64,000 nt of DNA from Bradyrhizobium ontarionense (lineage in GTDB: Bacteria > Pseudomonadota > Alphaproteobacteria > Rhizobiales > Xanthobacteraceae): positions 7,431,001-7,495,000 of the forward strand of contig NZ_CP088156.1 in NCBI RefSeq assembly GCF_021088345.1, read 5' to 3'. Under the pieces are notes generated by a model, which saw only the letters and a program-made list of their open reading frames with translations, was not told the DNA's origin and did no database searches. A program made the translations under genes and the position numbers. Positions within the stretch are counted from its first letter, which is position 1. Each line of letters begins with the position of its first letter. Shown one piece after another: positions 17,318 through 26,953 of this stretch.

Positions 17318-17494
17318 TCGTCGTGAGCTTCGGCCAAATTGAATGGGCCACTTGCACATATCGCGGCTGACTTGCGCGTCAGTGTCCGGCGTAGCAAGGC
17401 AGAATAGACACCCGAAGAGGATTGAGCAAGATACGCTACCGCGCATTCAATGCATGCTGTAAACCGGCCGCGGCTTTTTCTCAGGAGGATTGGC

Positions 17495-18109
17495 ATGAGG
17501 GGTCGCATCGCCGCGCTCGCCACTCTGGTTTCGTGCTTGGCAGTACCCGCTTTGGCGCAATCGCCGCGTCTACCGGCAATTCCACCTGCGAGCTACGACG
17601 ATGCGCAGAAGAAGGCTGCCGCGGAGTTCGAGGCGGCCATCAAGAGGCCGCCATACGGACCCTTCGAGAAGTTGATGTACAGCCCCGAAGTAATGGTCGC
17701 CGCCCGGGAGATGGGCAGTTATCTGCGCCGCAAGTCGGCTATCGGCACGACCTTGAGCGAACTCGTGATCCTCGTGACCGCCCGCGAATGGTCACAGGAT
17801 TTCGAATGGAGTTCGCATGCTCCGATTGCCCTGGAAGCCGGTATCGCCAAGGCGACCGTGGACGCGATCGCAGACGGTCGTCGCCCCCAGGGCATGAGCG
17901 CCGACGAGGAGATTTGTTACGACTTCTCGATCGAGCTTCTCCGCAACAAACGCGTGTCGGACGCGACCTATGAGCGGGCCAAGTCCCGCTTCGGCGACAA
18001 GGGCGTCCTCGATCTCACGTCGATCAGTGGCTATTACACGTTCATAGCGATGGTACTGAACGCCGCCCGAGCGCCGGCCAGAGAGAAGCTATCGCGTTTC
18101 CCGGATTGA
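17495..18109 (+). CDS. Secreted carboxymuconolactone decarboxylase-family protein
   Basis: 204 residues from the ATG at 17495, which follows a perfect AGGAGG. The signal peptide MRGRIAALATLVSCLAVPAL is cleaved after AQ or LAQ. The mature region has the alpha-helical AhpD/CMD fold: YGPFEKLMYSPEVMVAAREM, SAIGTTLSELVILVTAREWS, then EWSSHAPIALEAGI. The CxxC of AhpD peroxidases is missing, replaced by EWSSH, so peroxidase activity is unlikely. Export to the periplasm is unusual for this fold but recurs in proteobacteria. Role unknown. Confidence 0.82.
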   Translation: MRGRIAALATLVSCLAVPALAQSPRLPAIPPASYDDAQKKAAAEFEAAIKRPPYGPFEKLMYSPEVMVAAREMGSYLRRKSAIGTTLSELVILVTAREWSQDFEWSSHAPIALEAGIAKATVDAIADGRRPQGMSADEEICYDFSIELLRNKRVSDATYERAKSRFGDKGVLDLTSISGYYTFIAMVLNAARAPAREKLSRFPD

Positions 18110-18314
18110 GCACGTGCGAAGATCTCGGTCAGGCGGCGGGCGCTACGCGCGCGTCGGACCGAGGCCTGGTCTGGGTCATTTGCGTCCTCAATCGTATGGT
18201 TCTTGGAGGACTCTAGCGTGCGACTGGCACGTGCCCCGACTCCGACGTCCGTCTCAGTTCGTCGAGCAGGCACGTGGAAGCCTGGGATAAGCCCTGGCAG
18301 GGACGAGATGTCCG

Positions 18315-20279
18315 CTACTCCCGCGCCAGCGCGATCGCCGGATCGAGCCGCGAGGCGCTGCGGGCGGGCATGTAGCCGAAGCCGATGCCGATCGCCATCG
18401 ACGTGATGGCGGCGCCGGCCATCGCGAGCGGCGAATAGATCAGTTGGAAGCCCATATCGAGGGCGTTGAAGACGGTGCCGAATCCGACCGCCAGCGCAAG
18501 CCCGAGTGCTCCGCCGAGCATGCAGATCAGCACGGCCTCGATCAGGAACTGCATCAGGATGTCGCTGCGCCGTGCGCCGACCGCCATGCGCACGCCGATC
18601 TCGCCGACGCGCTCGGACACCGACACCAGCATGATGTTCATGACGCCGATGCCGCCGACCAGTAGCGAGATGACCGCGATGGCCGCGACCAGCAGGGTCA
18701 GCACCTGGGTCGTGCTCTCGACGGTCTTGCGGATGTCATCGGTATTGAGCACGAAGAAGTCCTTGGTGTTGTGCCGCTCGGTCAGCAGCGCCGTCGCGGC
18801 GCGCTCGGCCGCCGCCATCGGCGTCGCCTCGTCGACGCGAACGCTGATGCTGCGCAGGACCTGGTTGCCGAGGAAGCGGGCCTGCACGGTGGTGTAGGGC
18901 AGATAGACGATCGGCGTGGAGCTGGAGCCGAACCCGGCCTGCTGCTGCTTGGTGACACCGATGACGCGGCAGGGCACCTTGCCGATCAGGATCACGCTGC
19001 CGAGCGGGCTGACGTCGGAATCGGGAAACAGGGCCTTGCGCGCATTGTCGTCGATCACGGCGTCCTGGGCGTAGGAGCGCACGGTATCGGCATCGAGATA
19101 GCTGCCTTCGGCGAGCTCGGTGTTCTTGACGCGGAAATACTGCTCGCCGACGCCCGAGATCTGGGCGCTGACCTCGATCGCGCCGAACCGCAGGGTGCTG
19201 GTGGTCGAGACCGTCGGCGAGATCGCATCGACATAAGGCTGTTGGGCCATGACCTTGGCATCCGCGAGCACCAGCGTCCTGATCTTGCTGGACCGGGTGT
19301 CGCCGAAATCCTTGCCGGGAAAGAACTCCAGCGTGTTGGTGCCGAGCCGGTTGATGTTCTCCAGCACCCGCGCCTGCGAGCCGCGGCCGAGCGCCAGCAC
19401 CATGACGACGGAGGCGACGCCGATGATGATGCCGAGCATGGTGAGGAAGGCGCGCAGCCGGTGCGCATTCATGGCGAGCAGCGCCATCCGTGCTGCCTCG
19501 CGGAAGCGGTCGAGATGACTGCGCCACCACGACGGCGCCGGTGCTGCGGCGTTGTCGGTCGCGGTGGTGGCCGCAGCGCCGGGCGCGCGCGGATTGAGCC
19601 TGTCCGAAATGACGTTGCCGTCTTCGAGCTCGATGATGCGGCGCGCGCGCTGCGCGACGCCGGAATCATGCGTGACGATGATCACCGTGCGCCCGGAGGC
19701 GCTGATCTCGTCGAGGATGCGCAGAACCTCCTCGCCGCTTGCGCGGTCGAGCGCGCCGGTCGGCTCGTCGGCCAGGATCACATCGGGATCGTTGACCAGC
19801 GCGCGGGCGATCGAGACCCGCTGCTGCTGGCCGCCCGAGAGTTGCCCCGGCCTGTGATCGGTGCGGCCGCCCATGCCGAGCCGCTGCAGCAGCGCCTCGG
19901 CCTTGAGGCGCCGCGCCGCCGGGCCAAGTCCCGCATAGATGGCGGGCACCTCGGCATTCTGCGTGGCGGTGAGCTCGCCGAGCAGATGGTAGCGCTGGAA
20001 GATGAAGCCGAAATGCTCGCGCCGCAGCGCTGCCAGTTCGTCCGGATCGAGCGAGTTCATCTCACGGCCGGCGATCCGGTAGCTGCCGGAGGTCGGACGG
20101 TCCAGACAGCCGAGGATGTTCATGAGGGTCGACTTGCCGGAGCCCGACTGACCGATGATCGCGACCATCTCGCCGCGCGCGATCTGGATGTCGACCGCGC
20201 GCAACGCATGGACCGTGCCTTCGCCGGACGCGTAGCGCCGTCCGACCTTCTGCAGGTCGATCAGCACCTCCGTCATCAC
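18315..20279 (-). CDS. macB: MacB-type ABC transporter, ATPase and permease
   Basis: 654 residues. N-terminal ABC domain with Walker A GQSGSGKST at 43-51, signature LSGGQQQRV at 147-155 and Walker B VILADEPTGALD. A membrane segment at about 275 leads into the large periplasmic MacB core domain, and three C-terminal segments (from about 525) follow, giving the 4-TM MacB topology. It couples ATP use to tripartite export of macrolides, peptides or lipoproteins through a TolC-like channel. Its GTG start overlaps the macA stop by 4 bp, so the two are translationally coupled. An ATG follows directly at 20276. Confidence 0.93.
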   Translation of the reverse strand: MMTEVLIDLQKVGRRYASGEGTVHALRAVDIQIARGEMVAIIGQSGSGKSTLMNILGCLDRPTSGSYRIAGREMNSLDPDELAALRREHFGFIFQRYHLLGELTATQNAEVPAIYAGLGPAARRLKAEALLQRLGMGGRTDHRPGQLSGGQQQRVSIARALVNDPDVILADEPTGALDRASGEEVLRILDEISASGRTVIIVTHDSGVAQRARRIIELEDGNVISDRLNPRAPGAAATTATDNAAAPAPSWWRSHLDRFREAARMALLAMNAHRLRAFLTMLGIIIGVASVVMVLALGRGSQARVLENINRLGTNTLEFFPGKDFGDTRSSKIRTLVLADAKVMAQQPYVDAISPTVSTTSTLRFGAIEVSAQISGVGEQYFRVKNTELAEGSYLDADTVRSYAQDAVIDDNARKALFPDSDVSPLGSVILIGKVPCRVIGVTKQQQAGFGSSSTPIVYLPYTTVQARFLGNQVLRSISVRVDEATPMAAAERAATALLTERHNTKDFFVLNTDDIRKTVESTTQVLTLLVAAIAVISLLVGGIGVMNIMLVSVSERVGEIGVRMAVGARRSDILMQFLIEAVLICMLGGALGLALAVGFGTVFNALDMGFQLIYSPLAMAGAAITSMAIGIGFGYMPARSASRLDPAIALARE

Positions 20280-21568
20280 GGACCTCCGGCGGAGGACGGC
20301 GGCGGCATCACGGTTCGCTTCGCGCTCTCCTCGGGCGCGGAGATCACGACCCGCTCGCCTTCGCGCAGGCCGGACTGCACCTCGGCCCTGATCTTGTTGT
20401 TGAGGCCGATGCGCACCGCGCGCTTCTCCGCCGTGCCCGCACCATTGAGCACGCGGACGTTATAGCTGCCGTCCGCATTCTCGCTGCTCAGGGATGACGA
20501 GGCGATCGTCAGCACCTTCCGCGCTTCGCCGAGCAGGATGTGGACCTCGGCGGTCATGTAGGTCATCAGCCGCCCGTCCGGATTGGCGACGTCGAACACA
20601 CCGTTGTAGTAGATCGCCGACGACGTCGAGGACGAAGAGGTGCTGCTGCTCGATGTCGTGGTCGAGCTCGACGAGAAGCTGGAATCGCTCTTGATCGATT
20701 CCGGCGCCGGCTCGATATAGCCGAGCGTGGCCTGGTAGCGGCGGTCGGCATCGCCGAGGATGGTGAAGTAGATGTTCTGCCCGGGCCTGACCCTGACGAC
20801 GTCGGCCTCGGAGATTTCGACGCGCACGGTCATCGTCTCGACCTGGCCGAGCACGACGATGGTCGGTGCCGACTGCACCGCATTCACGGTCTGGCCCTGC
20901 TGGGTGACGATCGACAGCACGGTGCCGTCGATGGGCGCGGTGATCTTCGTGTAGCCGAGATTGACGCGCGCGGTCTCGATCGCGACCTCGGCCTCGACGA
21001 TCTGCGCATCGAGCTGCGCGATCTGGGCCTGGGTCTGCTTGACGGTCGCCTCGGCGCTGTCGTAGTCGGCGCGCGACGACGCCTTCTGCGCCAGCGTGAC
21101 CTGCTGCCGCGCCAGGTTCGCCTCCGCCAGCGCCAAGGTGGCGACCTTCTCGTCACGCTGCGCCCGCACGCTCCGTAGGCTCGCCTCGTTGGTGCGCAAC
21201 GTGTTCTGTTGCGTCAGCGAGTCGATCTCGGCGATGAGATCGCCGGCCTTGACCTTCTGTCCCAGCTTGACGTTGAGCGCGACCAGCCGTCCCGACGCCT
21301 GGGCGCCGACCGCCACCAGCTTGACCGGCTTCAACGTGCCGGTGGCGAGTACGGTCTGCTCGATATCGCCGATCGTGACCGGCGCCGTCGCCAGATTGGC
21401 GTTGGGATTGCTCGTGAACCGGGTGACGAGCAGGACGGTCGCCGCGAGCGCCACGAGCAGCCCGATGATCAGCACCGGCCGGCGGCGCGGCCGCTTCGGC
21501 TTGGGCGCTTGCGAGATGCTGTCCTCCGTCGCGGTCGGCCGGGGGAGGTGGGCTAAGGGTGCGTTCAT
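20276..21568 (-). CDS. macA: MacA-type periplasmic adaptor
   Basis: 430 residues. A cytoplasmic Arg/Lys-rich start precedes a membrane anchor at about 32-50. The biotinyl-lipoyl halves (GRLVALNVKLGQKVKAGDLI and KITAPIDGTVLSIVTQQGQT) flank a coiled-coil hairpin rich in Ala and Gln (about 115-195). A beta-barrel domain follows. A run of roughly 20 Ser and Thr residues interrupts the barrel region around 297-318, which is odd for the family and may be a flexible loop. It joins MacB to the outer-membrane channel encoded just upstream. It lies second in the three-gene operon. Confidence 0.92.
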   Translation of the reverse strand: MNAPLAHLPRPTATEDSISQAPKPKRPRRRPVLIIGLLVALAATVLLVTRFTSNPNANLATAPVTIGDIEQTVLATGTLKPVKLVAVGAQASGRLVALNVKLGQKVKAGDLIAEIDSLTQQNTLRTNEASLRSVRAQRDEKVATLALAEANLARQQVTLAQKASSRADYDSAEATVKQTQAQIAQLDAQIVEAEVAIETARVNLGYTKITAPIDGTVLSIVTQQGQTVNAVQSAPTIVVLGQVETMTVRVEISEADVVRVRPGQNIYFTILGDADRRYQATLGYIEPAPESIKSDSSFSSSSTTTSSSSTSSSSTSSAIYYNGVFDVANPDGRLMTYMTAEVHILLGEARKVLTIASSSLSSENADGSYNVRVLNGAGTAEKRAVRIGLNNKIRAEVQSGLREGERVVISAPEESAKRTVMPPPSSAGGP

Positions 21569-21606
21569 CGGATCACTTTGGGATCACTTCGGGATCGCTT
21601 GGGGAT

Positions 21607-23082
21607 TCACTTGGTGTCGACGGTCTGCAGCAGATGCGGACCGGTGCCGCTGTCGACGATCTCGGGCATCGAACTGTCGACTGCGCCGGTCCAGCCGCCG
21701 CCGAGCGCCTTGGCGAGCGCCACGTAGTTCTTCGCGAGCGTGGCGCGGCTCGCGAGCAGGCTGTCCTCGGCGGTGAACTGCGAGCGCTCGGCATCGAGCA
21801 CGTCGAGGAAGGTGCTGGAGCCGGTCTGGTAGAGCGAGCGCGACAGCCGCGCGGCCTCGCCATAGCGTCGGGCCGACTCGCTCAGGCTGCGGATGCGAAT
21901 GCGTTCCTGGCCGAGGCCGACGATGGCGTTCTCGACGTCTTCGAGCGCGCTCAGCACGGCGCTGCGCCAGGCCACGTGGTATTCGTCGCGTTGGGCCTCG
22001 GCGATCTCGACGGCCGCCTGCAGCTTGCCGCCATTGAAGATCGGCACCGACAGGCTCGGTCCGATCGACCAGCCGATCGTGGAGCTCTTGCCGAGATCGC
22101 CGAGCTTGAGCGCCGTCGTCGATACGGTGCCGGTGAGGCTGACATCCGGGTACAGCGCAGCGGTCGCCTGTCCGATTTTGGCGGTGTACTGCGCGAGCCG
22201 CCGTTCGGCCTTGCGCACGTCGGGTCGCATGGTCAGCACGTCGGCGGGAATGCCCTTCGGCAGCGGCAGGCGCGGCGAAGGGATCGGCGTCGCCCGCGAC
22301 AGGCGAAGGCTCAGCGCGGTGGGGTCGCGGCCGAGCAGCACGCCGAGCCGGTGCACGGCCTGCTGATAGCTGCTCTCATAGGTCGGAATGGTGGCTTCGG
22401 TGCTGGCGGCGAGCGCGTTCGCCTTGGCGGTGTCGACGGCGGAGGCCGAGCCGGCATTCTGCTTGCGTTCGGTCAGTGCCGCCGTCTCCCGCTGCGACGC
22501 CGCGGTGCGCCGGGCCAGCGCCGCGCGCGCCTGATAGGCGCGGGCATCGACGTAGTTCGATGCGACGTCGCCGATCAAGGTCAGCAAGGTCGCGCGCAGA
22601 TCGTCCTCGGCGGCGTCGACGCCGTAGGCCGCGGCTTCGACGGCACGGCGGTTGGCGCCGAACAAATCCAGCTCCCAGCTGGAATCGAAGCCGGCCTGGT
22701 ACTGGCTGTAAGTGGTCGGGGAGATCGCGATGCCGCTCGTCGAGCTGCCGGCGCTGCGGGTCTCCGTCGCCGTGCCGGTGCCGCTCACCGAGGGAAACAG
22801 CGCGCCGACCGCCTGGCGCTGCGTCGCGCGCGCCTCGCGGATACGCGCCTTCGCGGCGGCGACGTCGAGATTGCCGCCAACCGCTTCGCCGATCAGCTGA
22901 TCGAGCAGGCTATCGTTGAGGTTGCGCCACCAGTGCGCGAGCTTCAGCGCCTGCGCCGGCCGATTGCGGTCGCTGCTCCAGCTTTGGGGCACGCCGAAAT
23001 CCGGAGTGATGTAGTCGGGGCCGACGGCGCAGCCGGCGAGCAGCGGCGTTGCGAGGCAGAGTGCGAGCAGGGCGGACTTCAC
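21607..23082 (-). CDS. NodT-family outer-membrane efflux lipoprotein
   Basis: About 491 residues from the GTG at 23082, which gives a tidy lipoprotein signal MKSALLALCLATPLLAGC. A TTG at 23175 would put 31 residues before it and lacks a good binding site. The mature protein begins AVGPDYITPDFGVP, the hallmark of the NodT/OprM group, and has the two OEP repeats with long Ala-rich helices. It forms the trimeric outer-membrane exit duct for the MacAB pump encoded 38 bp downstream. The divergent two-component genes on the other strand probably regulate the operon. Confidence 0.9.
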   Translation of the reverse strand: MKSALLALCLATPLLAGCAVGPDYITPDFGVPQSWSSDRNRPAQALKLAHWWRNLNDSLLDQLIGEAVGGNLDVAAAKARIREARATQRQAVGALFPSVSGTGTATETRSAGSSTSGIAISPTTYSQYQAGFDSSWELDLFGANRRAVEAAAYGVDAAEDDLRATLLTLIGDVASNYVDARAYQARAALARRTAASQRETAALTERKQNAGSASAVDTAKANALAASTEATIPTYESSYQQAVHRLGVLLGRDPTALSLRLSRATPIPSPRLPLPKGIPADVLTMRPDVRKAERRLAQYTAKIGQATAALYPDVSLTGTVSTTALKLGDLGKSSTIGWSIGPSLSVPIFNGGKLQAAVEIAEAQRDEYHVAWRSAVLSALEDVENAIVGLGQERIRIRSLSESARRYGEAARLSRSLYQTGSSTFLDVLDAERSQFTAEDSLLASRATLAKNYVALAKALGGGWTGAVDSSMPEIVDSGTGPHLLQTVDTK

Positions 23083-23310
23083 GGTGGCTGAGACTATCGC
23101 GGTTCGGAGGAGGGCCGCGTTGGCGAGCGAGCCACGCCGCAGGACTTCCCTGTTGATGTCATTTGATGGTCTCAACCTAGGTAGGATCGGAATTGCGCAG
23201 GGTTAAGTCGCGTGAAGAAATGTTTCCGCCTTAATAATATAGCTTACTTTCGCCACGATCGGCGCCGGTTCGAGCTGTTCTTTTCGGCTCAAATCGACCA
23301 TGTTCCGCGC

Positions 23311-24078
23311 ATGATGTCGTCACACAATACCGCCGTGGCCACAGACGCCAACATATCGGCAGCCGCCCGCATCCTGTGCGTCGAAGATGACCGGGACATT
23401 GCGGCGCTGCTCACCGAGCTGCTGCAGGAGCACGGCTTCGCGCCGCGCTTCGTGGCGTCGGCCGCGGCCATGAACGATGTCCTGCAGCGCGAGCAGGTCG
23501 ATCTGATCATGCTCGACGTCATGCTGCCCGACGAGGACGGCATGAGCATCTGCCGTCGCCTGCGCCAGATCTCCACCGTGCCGATCATCATGGTGACGGC
23601 CAAGGGCGAGGACATCGACCGCATCCTCGGACTCGAGCTCGGCGCCGACGACTACGTCGTCAAGCCGTTCAATCCGCGCGAGCTGGTGGCGCGCATCCGC
23701 GCGCTCTTGCGCCGTTCGCAGCTGCATCCGGCTGCCGTCGGCGCGCGCCAGGCGCCGATGACCTTCGACGGTTGGCGCATCGAGCCGGCGACGCGCACGC
23801 TGTTCGATCCCGACCGGGTCAAGATCACACTGACCAGCGCCGAGTTCGACATCCTCCTGGCGTTCTGTCGCAACGCCGGCCGCGTGCTGTCGCGCGAGCA
23901 GCTGATCGAGCTGGCGCATGGCGGGCAGGCCGGACCGGTCGAGCGCAGCATCGACGTTCACATCAGCCGCATCAGGCAGAAGATCGAGCCCGGCGCCAAA
24001 AGCTGGACCATGATCAAGACCGTGCGCCTCGGCGGCTACGTCTTCACGCCACGAGTCGAGATCATCGATGAAGGATAG
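23311..24078 (+). CDS. OmpR-family response regulator
   Basis: 255 residues from the ATG at 23311 (a second ATG follows at once); a GTG at 23212 would add 33 residues of unlikely sequence. Receiver domain with acidic EDD, phospho-acceptor Asp69 in LIMLDVMLPDEDG and Lys118 in YVVKPFNPRELVARI. The winged-helix domain ends with KTVRLGGYVFTPRVEI. It is divergent from the MacA-MacB-NodT operon and overlaps the following kinase gene by 11 bp. Control of the efflux operon is the natural inference. Confidence 0.9.
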   Translation: MMSSHNTAVATDANISAAARILCVEDDRDIAALLTELLQEHGFAPRFVASAAAMNDVLQREQVDLIMLDVMLPDEDGMSICRRLRQISTVPIIMVTAKGEDIDRILGLELGADDYVVKPFNPRELVARIRALLRRSQLHPAAVGARQAPMTFDGWRIEPATRTLFDPDRVKITLTSAEFDILLAFCRNAGRVLSREQLIELAHGGQAGPVERSIDVHISRIRQKIEPGAKSWTMIKTVRLGGYVFTPRVEIIDEG

Positions 24079-25435
24079 TCAGAAGATGCGGACGCGGCTC
24101 GGCATCACCGCACAGATCGTGGCGCTCGCGTCACTATCGGTGCTCCTCGGGGTCGTCCTGATGATCGCGGCGGCGCTGCTGCTGCTCGATCCGCCCGACG
24201 AGACCGAGTCGCCGGCCTATGGCATCGCACGGGTGGCGGAGGCGATGCATTTCGTCCGGGCCACGAACGATCCCGCCTCCGTCGAAAGCGTGCTGTCGGG
24301 GATTCGCAGCTCCGGCATCCAGGTCGAGCTGGTGCCGCTGACGGCGCTTGCGCTGTCGAGCAAGCCGAACCAGAAGATGCCATGGACGTCGCAGCTGGCG
24401 CGGCGCCAGCTCAGCGTGCTGCGCAACGTCAAGGTGCTCAACGGCTTCAGCTATGGCGCCGCGCCGCCGACCCAGATCATCGTGCAGGTCGATGCCGAGC
24501 GGGCGCTGGTGTTCGACGACGTGCCGCGGCTGAATTTCTGGCCGGCGGTGCTGAAGCCGACCGTGGTGTTCCTGATCATCATCCTGCTCCTGGGCGTGCT
24601 GCTGTCGATCTACGTGGCGCGCGCGATCATCCGGCCGCTGTCGGAGATGGCGCGCGCGGCCGCCGCGTTCGGCCGCTCGCCCGACGCGCACGAAGCCCTG
24701 AGCGGGCGCGGTCCCAAGGAGATCACCCAGGTGGCCGAGGCGCTCAACGACATGCGGGCGCGCATCCGCACGCTGCTCGACGACCGCACGCGGATGCTGG
24801 CCGCGATCAGCCACGATCTGCGTACGCCGCTGACGCGGCTCAGGCTGCGCTCGGAGCGGATCGGACAGGTCGACATGCGCAGCGCCATGCTGCGCGACAT
24901 CGACCAGGTCAGCCGCATGCTCGACGAGACGCTCGACTACATGCGGGACGACACCAAGGCGGAGCAGCCGGCGCGCATCGAGCTGTCGAGTCTGCTGGAG
25001 ACGATCTGCTGCGACTTCGCCGATGTCGGCCACGCCGTCAGCTATGACGGACCGTCGCGGCTGGTCTGCGAGGGCCGGCCGCGGGCGCTGTCGCGCGCCG
25101 TCACCAATGTGGTCGAGAACGCGGTCAAGCACGGCAGCGAGGTCGTGGTCAGCCTTTTGGCCGTGGCGGACGGCATGATCGCCATCGATGTCGCCGACGA
25201 TGGCCCGGGCATTCCGCAGGCGCTGCAGGCGCGTGCGCTCGAGCCGTTCGTCAAGCTCGACCAGGCCCGCGCGGCCGGCGGCTTCGGCCTCGGCCTGTCG
25301 ATCGCGCAGGAGATCATGAAGAAGCATGACGGCGGCATCGCGCTGATGCCGAACCAGCCGCACGGCCTGCGGGTGCGGTTGTCGCTGCCGCTGCATGCGG
25401 CGGTGCCGGTGGCGATACCGGCCAAGGTGGCCTGA
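24068..25435 (+). CDS. Sensor histidine kinase (EnvZ-type)
   Basis: 455 residues. Membrane segments at about 13-40 and 163-185 enclose a periplasmic domain of 120 residues. HAMP follows, then HisKA with His249 in AAISHDLRTPLTRLRLR, an N box NVVENAVKHG, G1 DDGPGI and G2 GFGLGLS. The kinase core closely resembles the one at 1720-3138, including LLDDRTRMLAAISHDLRTPL versus LINDRTKMLAAISHDLRTPL, so the two pairs are paralogous. The sensor regions differ. The 11-bp overlap with the response-regulator gene indicates coupled translation. Confidence 0.92.
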   Translation: MKDSQKMRTRLGITAQIVALASLSVLLGVVLMIAAALLLLDPPDETESPAYGIARVAEAMHFVRATNDPASVESVLSGIRSSGIQVELVPLTALALSSKPNQKMPWTSQLARRQLSVLRNVKVLNGFSYGAAPPTQIIVQVDAERALVFDDVPRLNFWPAVLKPTVVFLIIILLLGVLLSIYVARAIIRPLSEMARAAAAFGRSPDAHEALSGRGPKEITQVAEALNDMRARIRTLLDDRTRMLAAISHDLRTPLTRLRLRSERIGQVDMRSAMLRDIDQVSRMLDETLDYMRDDTKAEQPARIELSSLLETICCDFADVGHAVSYDGPSRLVCEGRPRALSRAVTNVVENAVKHGSEVVVSLLAVADGMIAIDVADDGPGIPQALQARALEPFVKLDQARAAGGFGLGLSIAQEIMKKHDGGIALMPNQPHGLRVRLSLPLHAAVPVAIPAKVA

Positions 25436-25774
25436 CGCCGGAGGTTCGAAACGGACGCGTCAACATCAATGCGGCTGGCTCACCATCAGCCGGAGTCTCT
25501 GCACAGCGTGTTTGACAGGTTATCTGAACGGACTGCCTCGCATCTGTCAGCCGAAATGACGCGCCGGAGCGCAAAACCGGGTTTGGCCCGAGTTCACCAA
25601 CTCGCGCCGCGCAGCAGATCGGCAGCTATCTATATGGAGTAGAGCGGCCGTCGCGCTGACGTATTCGGGAAGGCGGCCCGTGACCCAAGGCAGACCACTG
25701 CAACCGCGTTACCGGCTTCCGCATTCAGCTCACAGCCGACGGGCCGCTGTTCAGAACACTGGCAGCGTCACCGT
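25436..25774. other. Intergenic stretch without a gene
   Basis: Between the convergent histidine kinase and acyltransferase genes. I see no repeat family of the window, no RNA gene and no strong T-tailed hairpin. A short plus-strand reading frame at 25680-25943 mirrors the acyltransferase coding strand and is not credible. Confidence 0.4.
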
Positions 25775-26920
25775 TCAGAGGATGGCGCGCAGACCAGGCG
25801 TTCGCCGGGCTACAAAGCCGACAAGGAGAAAGCTTGCCAAGATGCCGCCAAGACTGGCGAGCGCGAATTTGATGCCGATGGAAGCTGGTAACAAGTGCAG
25901 CAAACGCGTAATCGCGACCAGGATCGGCGCGTGCAAGACATAGACGCCGAATGCATTGCGCGTGAGGAAGCGAGCCACCGGGCCTTGGCTGTCAAAGCGA
26001 TCTCGGTAGAGGACGATCAAGCCTAGCGAGAGCGCAAGACATGTGAATGAGCGCCAGACGTCCATGCCGGCAGCCTGCCAGTGCCAGCCGCCGCCATAGG
26101 GGGACACGTCTCCGGTCATGGCGCCGCCCGCAACGACCAACACGATCCACAGCGCACCACCGGCCACAACGCCTCCCCACAACCAACGCCTCCCGACGCG
26201 TGATGGTATCTGCCGCAACCAGTCACCCTTCCATGCGGCAATTCCGGCGGCATACATCAGCGGGTATTGCGGAAAGTCGTGCACATCGACGTTGAGAACA
26301 GTCTTTGCATTCGGAAAAGTAGCGCCGACCGCAAAAGTCACGGTGGCAATCAGGGCCGCGTAGCCCAACACCGCCACGGCCGCAGGGGGGTGCCGCGGGA
26401 CGAGCTGGACAGGGCGCGCCTGGTACAGCACGGCGTAGGCAGCGGAGAACAAGAGAAGTACAAGGCAGAACCAAAGGGGACCCGAGCCGTTCAGAAGTTC
26501 CCCCGACCTGAGGTGTAGCCACCAGTCCTCGATGAATGTGCGCGGCGGGTTCGACCGCCACGACCCTGCTACGAAATATTCGGTCAGCGGACCGATCAAG
26601 GTCATATAGATCAGCAACGGCAGGCCAAGCCTCCGCAACCGCTCGCGGATGAAGCCGCCGACGCCCTTGCGTGCAACGGCGCCGGCCGCAAAGAAGCCGG
26701 CGATGCCGAAAAGCAATCCCATGGCCACCGCGTGCTGAAAGGATTGATAGGCGGCAAAGGCAACCTTCGCTCCGATACTCAGTTCGGGATGCTCACGGTA
26801 GTACCACTCTCCGAAAGGTGAGTAGGTCACGGCCGCGTGCATGATGACGACCATGCTGATCGCTGACCAGCGCAGGTTGTCGATATATAAAAGGCGGTGG
26901 CTTGGCATCTCTCTGGGCAT
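25775..26920 (-). CDS. Acyltransferase 3 family membrane protein
   Basis: 381 residues with about ten membrane segments. The start HRLLYIDNLRWSAISMVVIM followed by HAA carries the family motif with the conserved His in the first segment (VVIMH). FIRERLRRLGLPLLIYM is the characteristic basic loop. These integral enzymes acetylate or succinylate exported glycans or lipids. The ATG at 26920 has GGAGGACAGG upstream. The AraC-type regulator gene ends 33 bp before it, so the pair are one transcription unit. OpgC-like glucan succinylation is one possibility; the acceptor is unknown. Confidence 0.85.
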   Translation of the reverse strand: MPREMPSHRLLYIDNLRWSAISMVVIMHAAVTYSPFGEWYYREHPELSIGAKVAFAAYQSFQHAVAMGLLFGIAGFFAAGAVARKGVGGFIRERLRRLGLPLLIYMTLIGPLTEYFVAGSWRSNPPRTFIEDWWLHLRSGELLNGSGPLWFCLVLLLFSAAYAVLYQARPVQLVPRHPPAAVAVLGYAALIATVTFAVGATFPNAKTVLNVDVHDFPQYPLMYAAGIAAWKGDWLRQIPSRVGRRWLWGGVVAGGALWIVLVVAGGAMTGDVSPYGGGWHWQAAGMDVWRSFTCLALSLGLIVLYRDRFDSQGPVARFLTRNAFGVYVLHAPILVAITRLLHLLPASIGIKFALASLGGILASFLLVGFVARRTPGLRAIL

Positions 26921-26953
26921 GTTCCTGTCCTCCGGGCGCGCCCGGAACAGGCC

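Noticed and set aside
18771..20465. Plus-strand open frame of 564 codons
   Set aside because: Antisense to macB with shadow-type composition.
25442..25460. GGTTCGAA resembling a tRNA T-arm
   Set aside because: No matching acceptor, D or anticodon stems nearby; no tRNA gene was found anywhere in the window.
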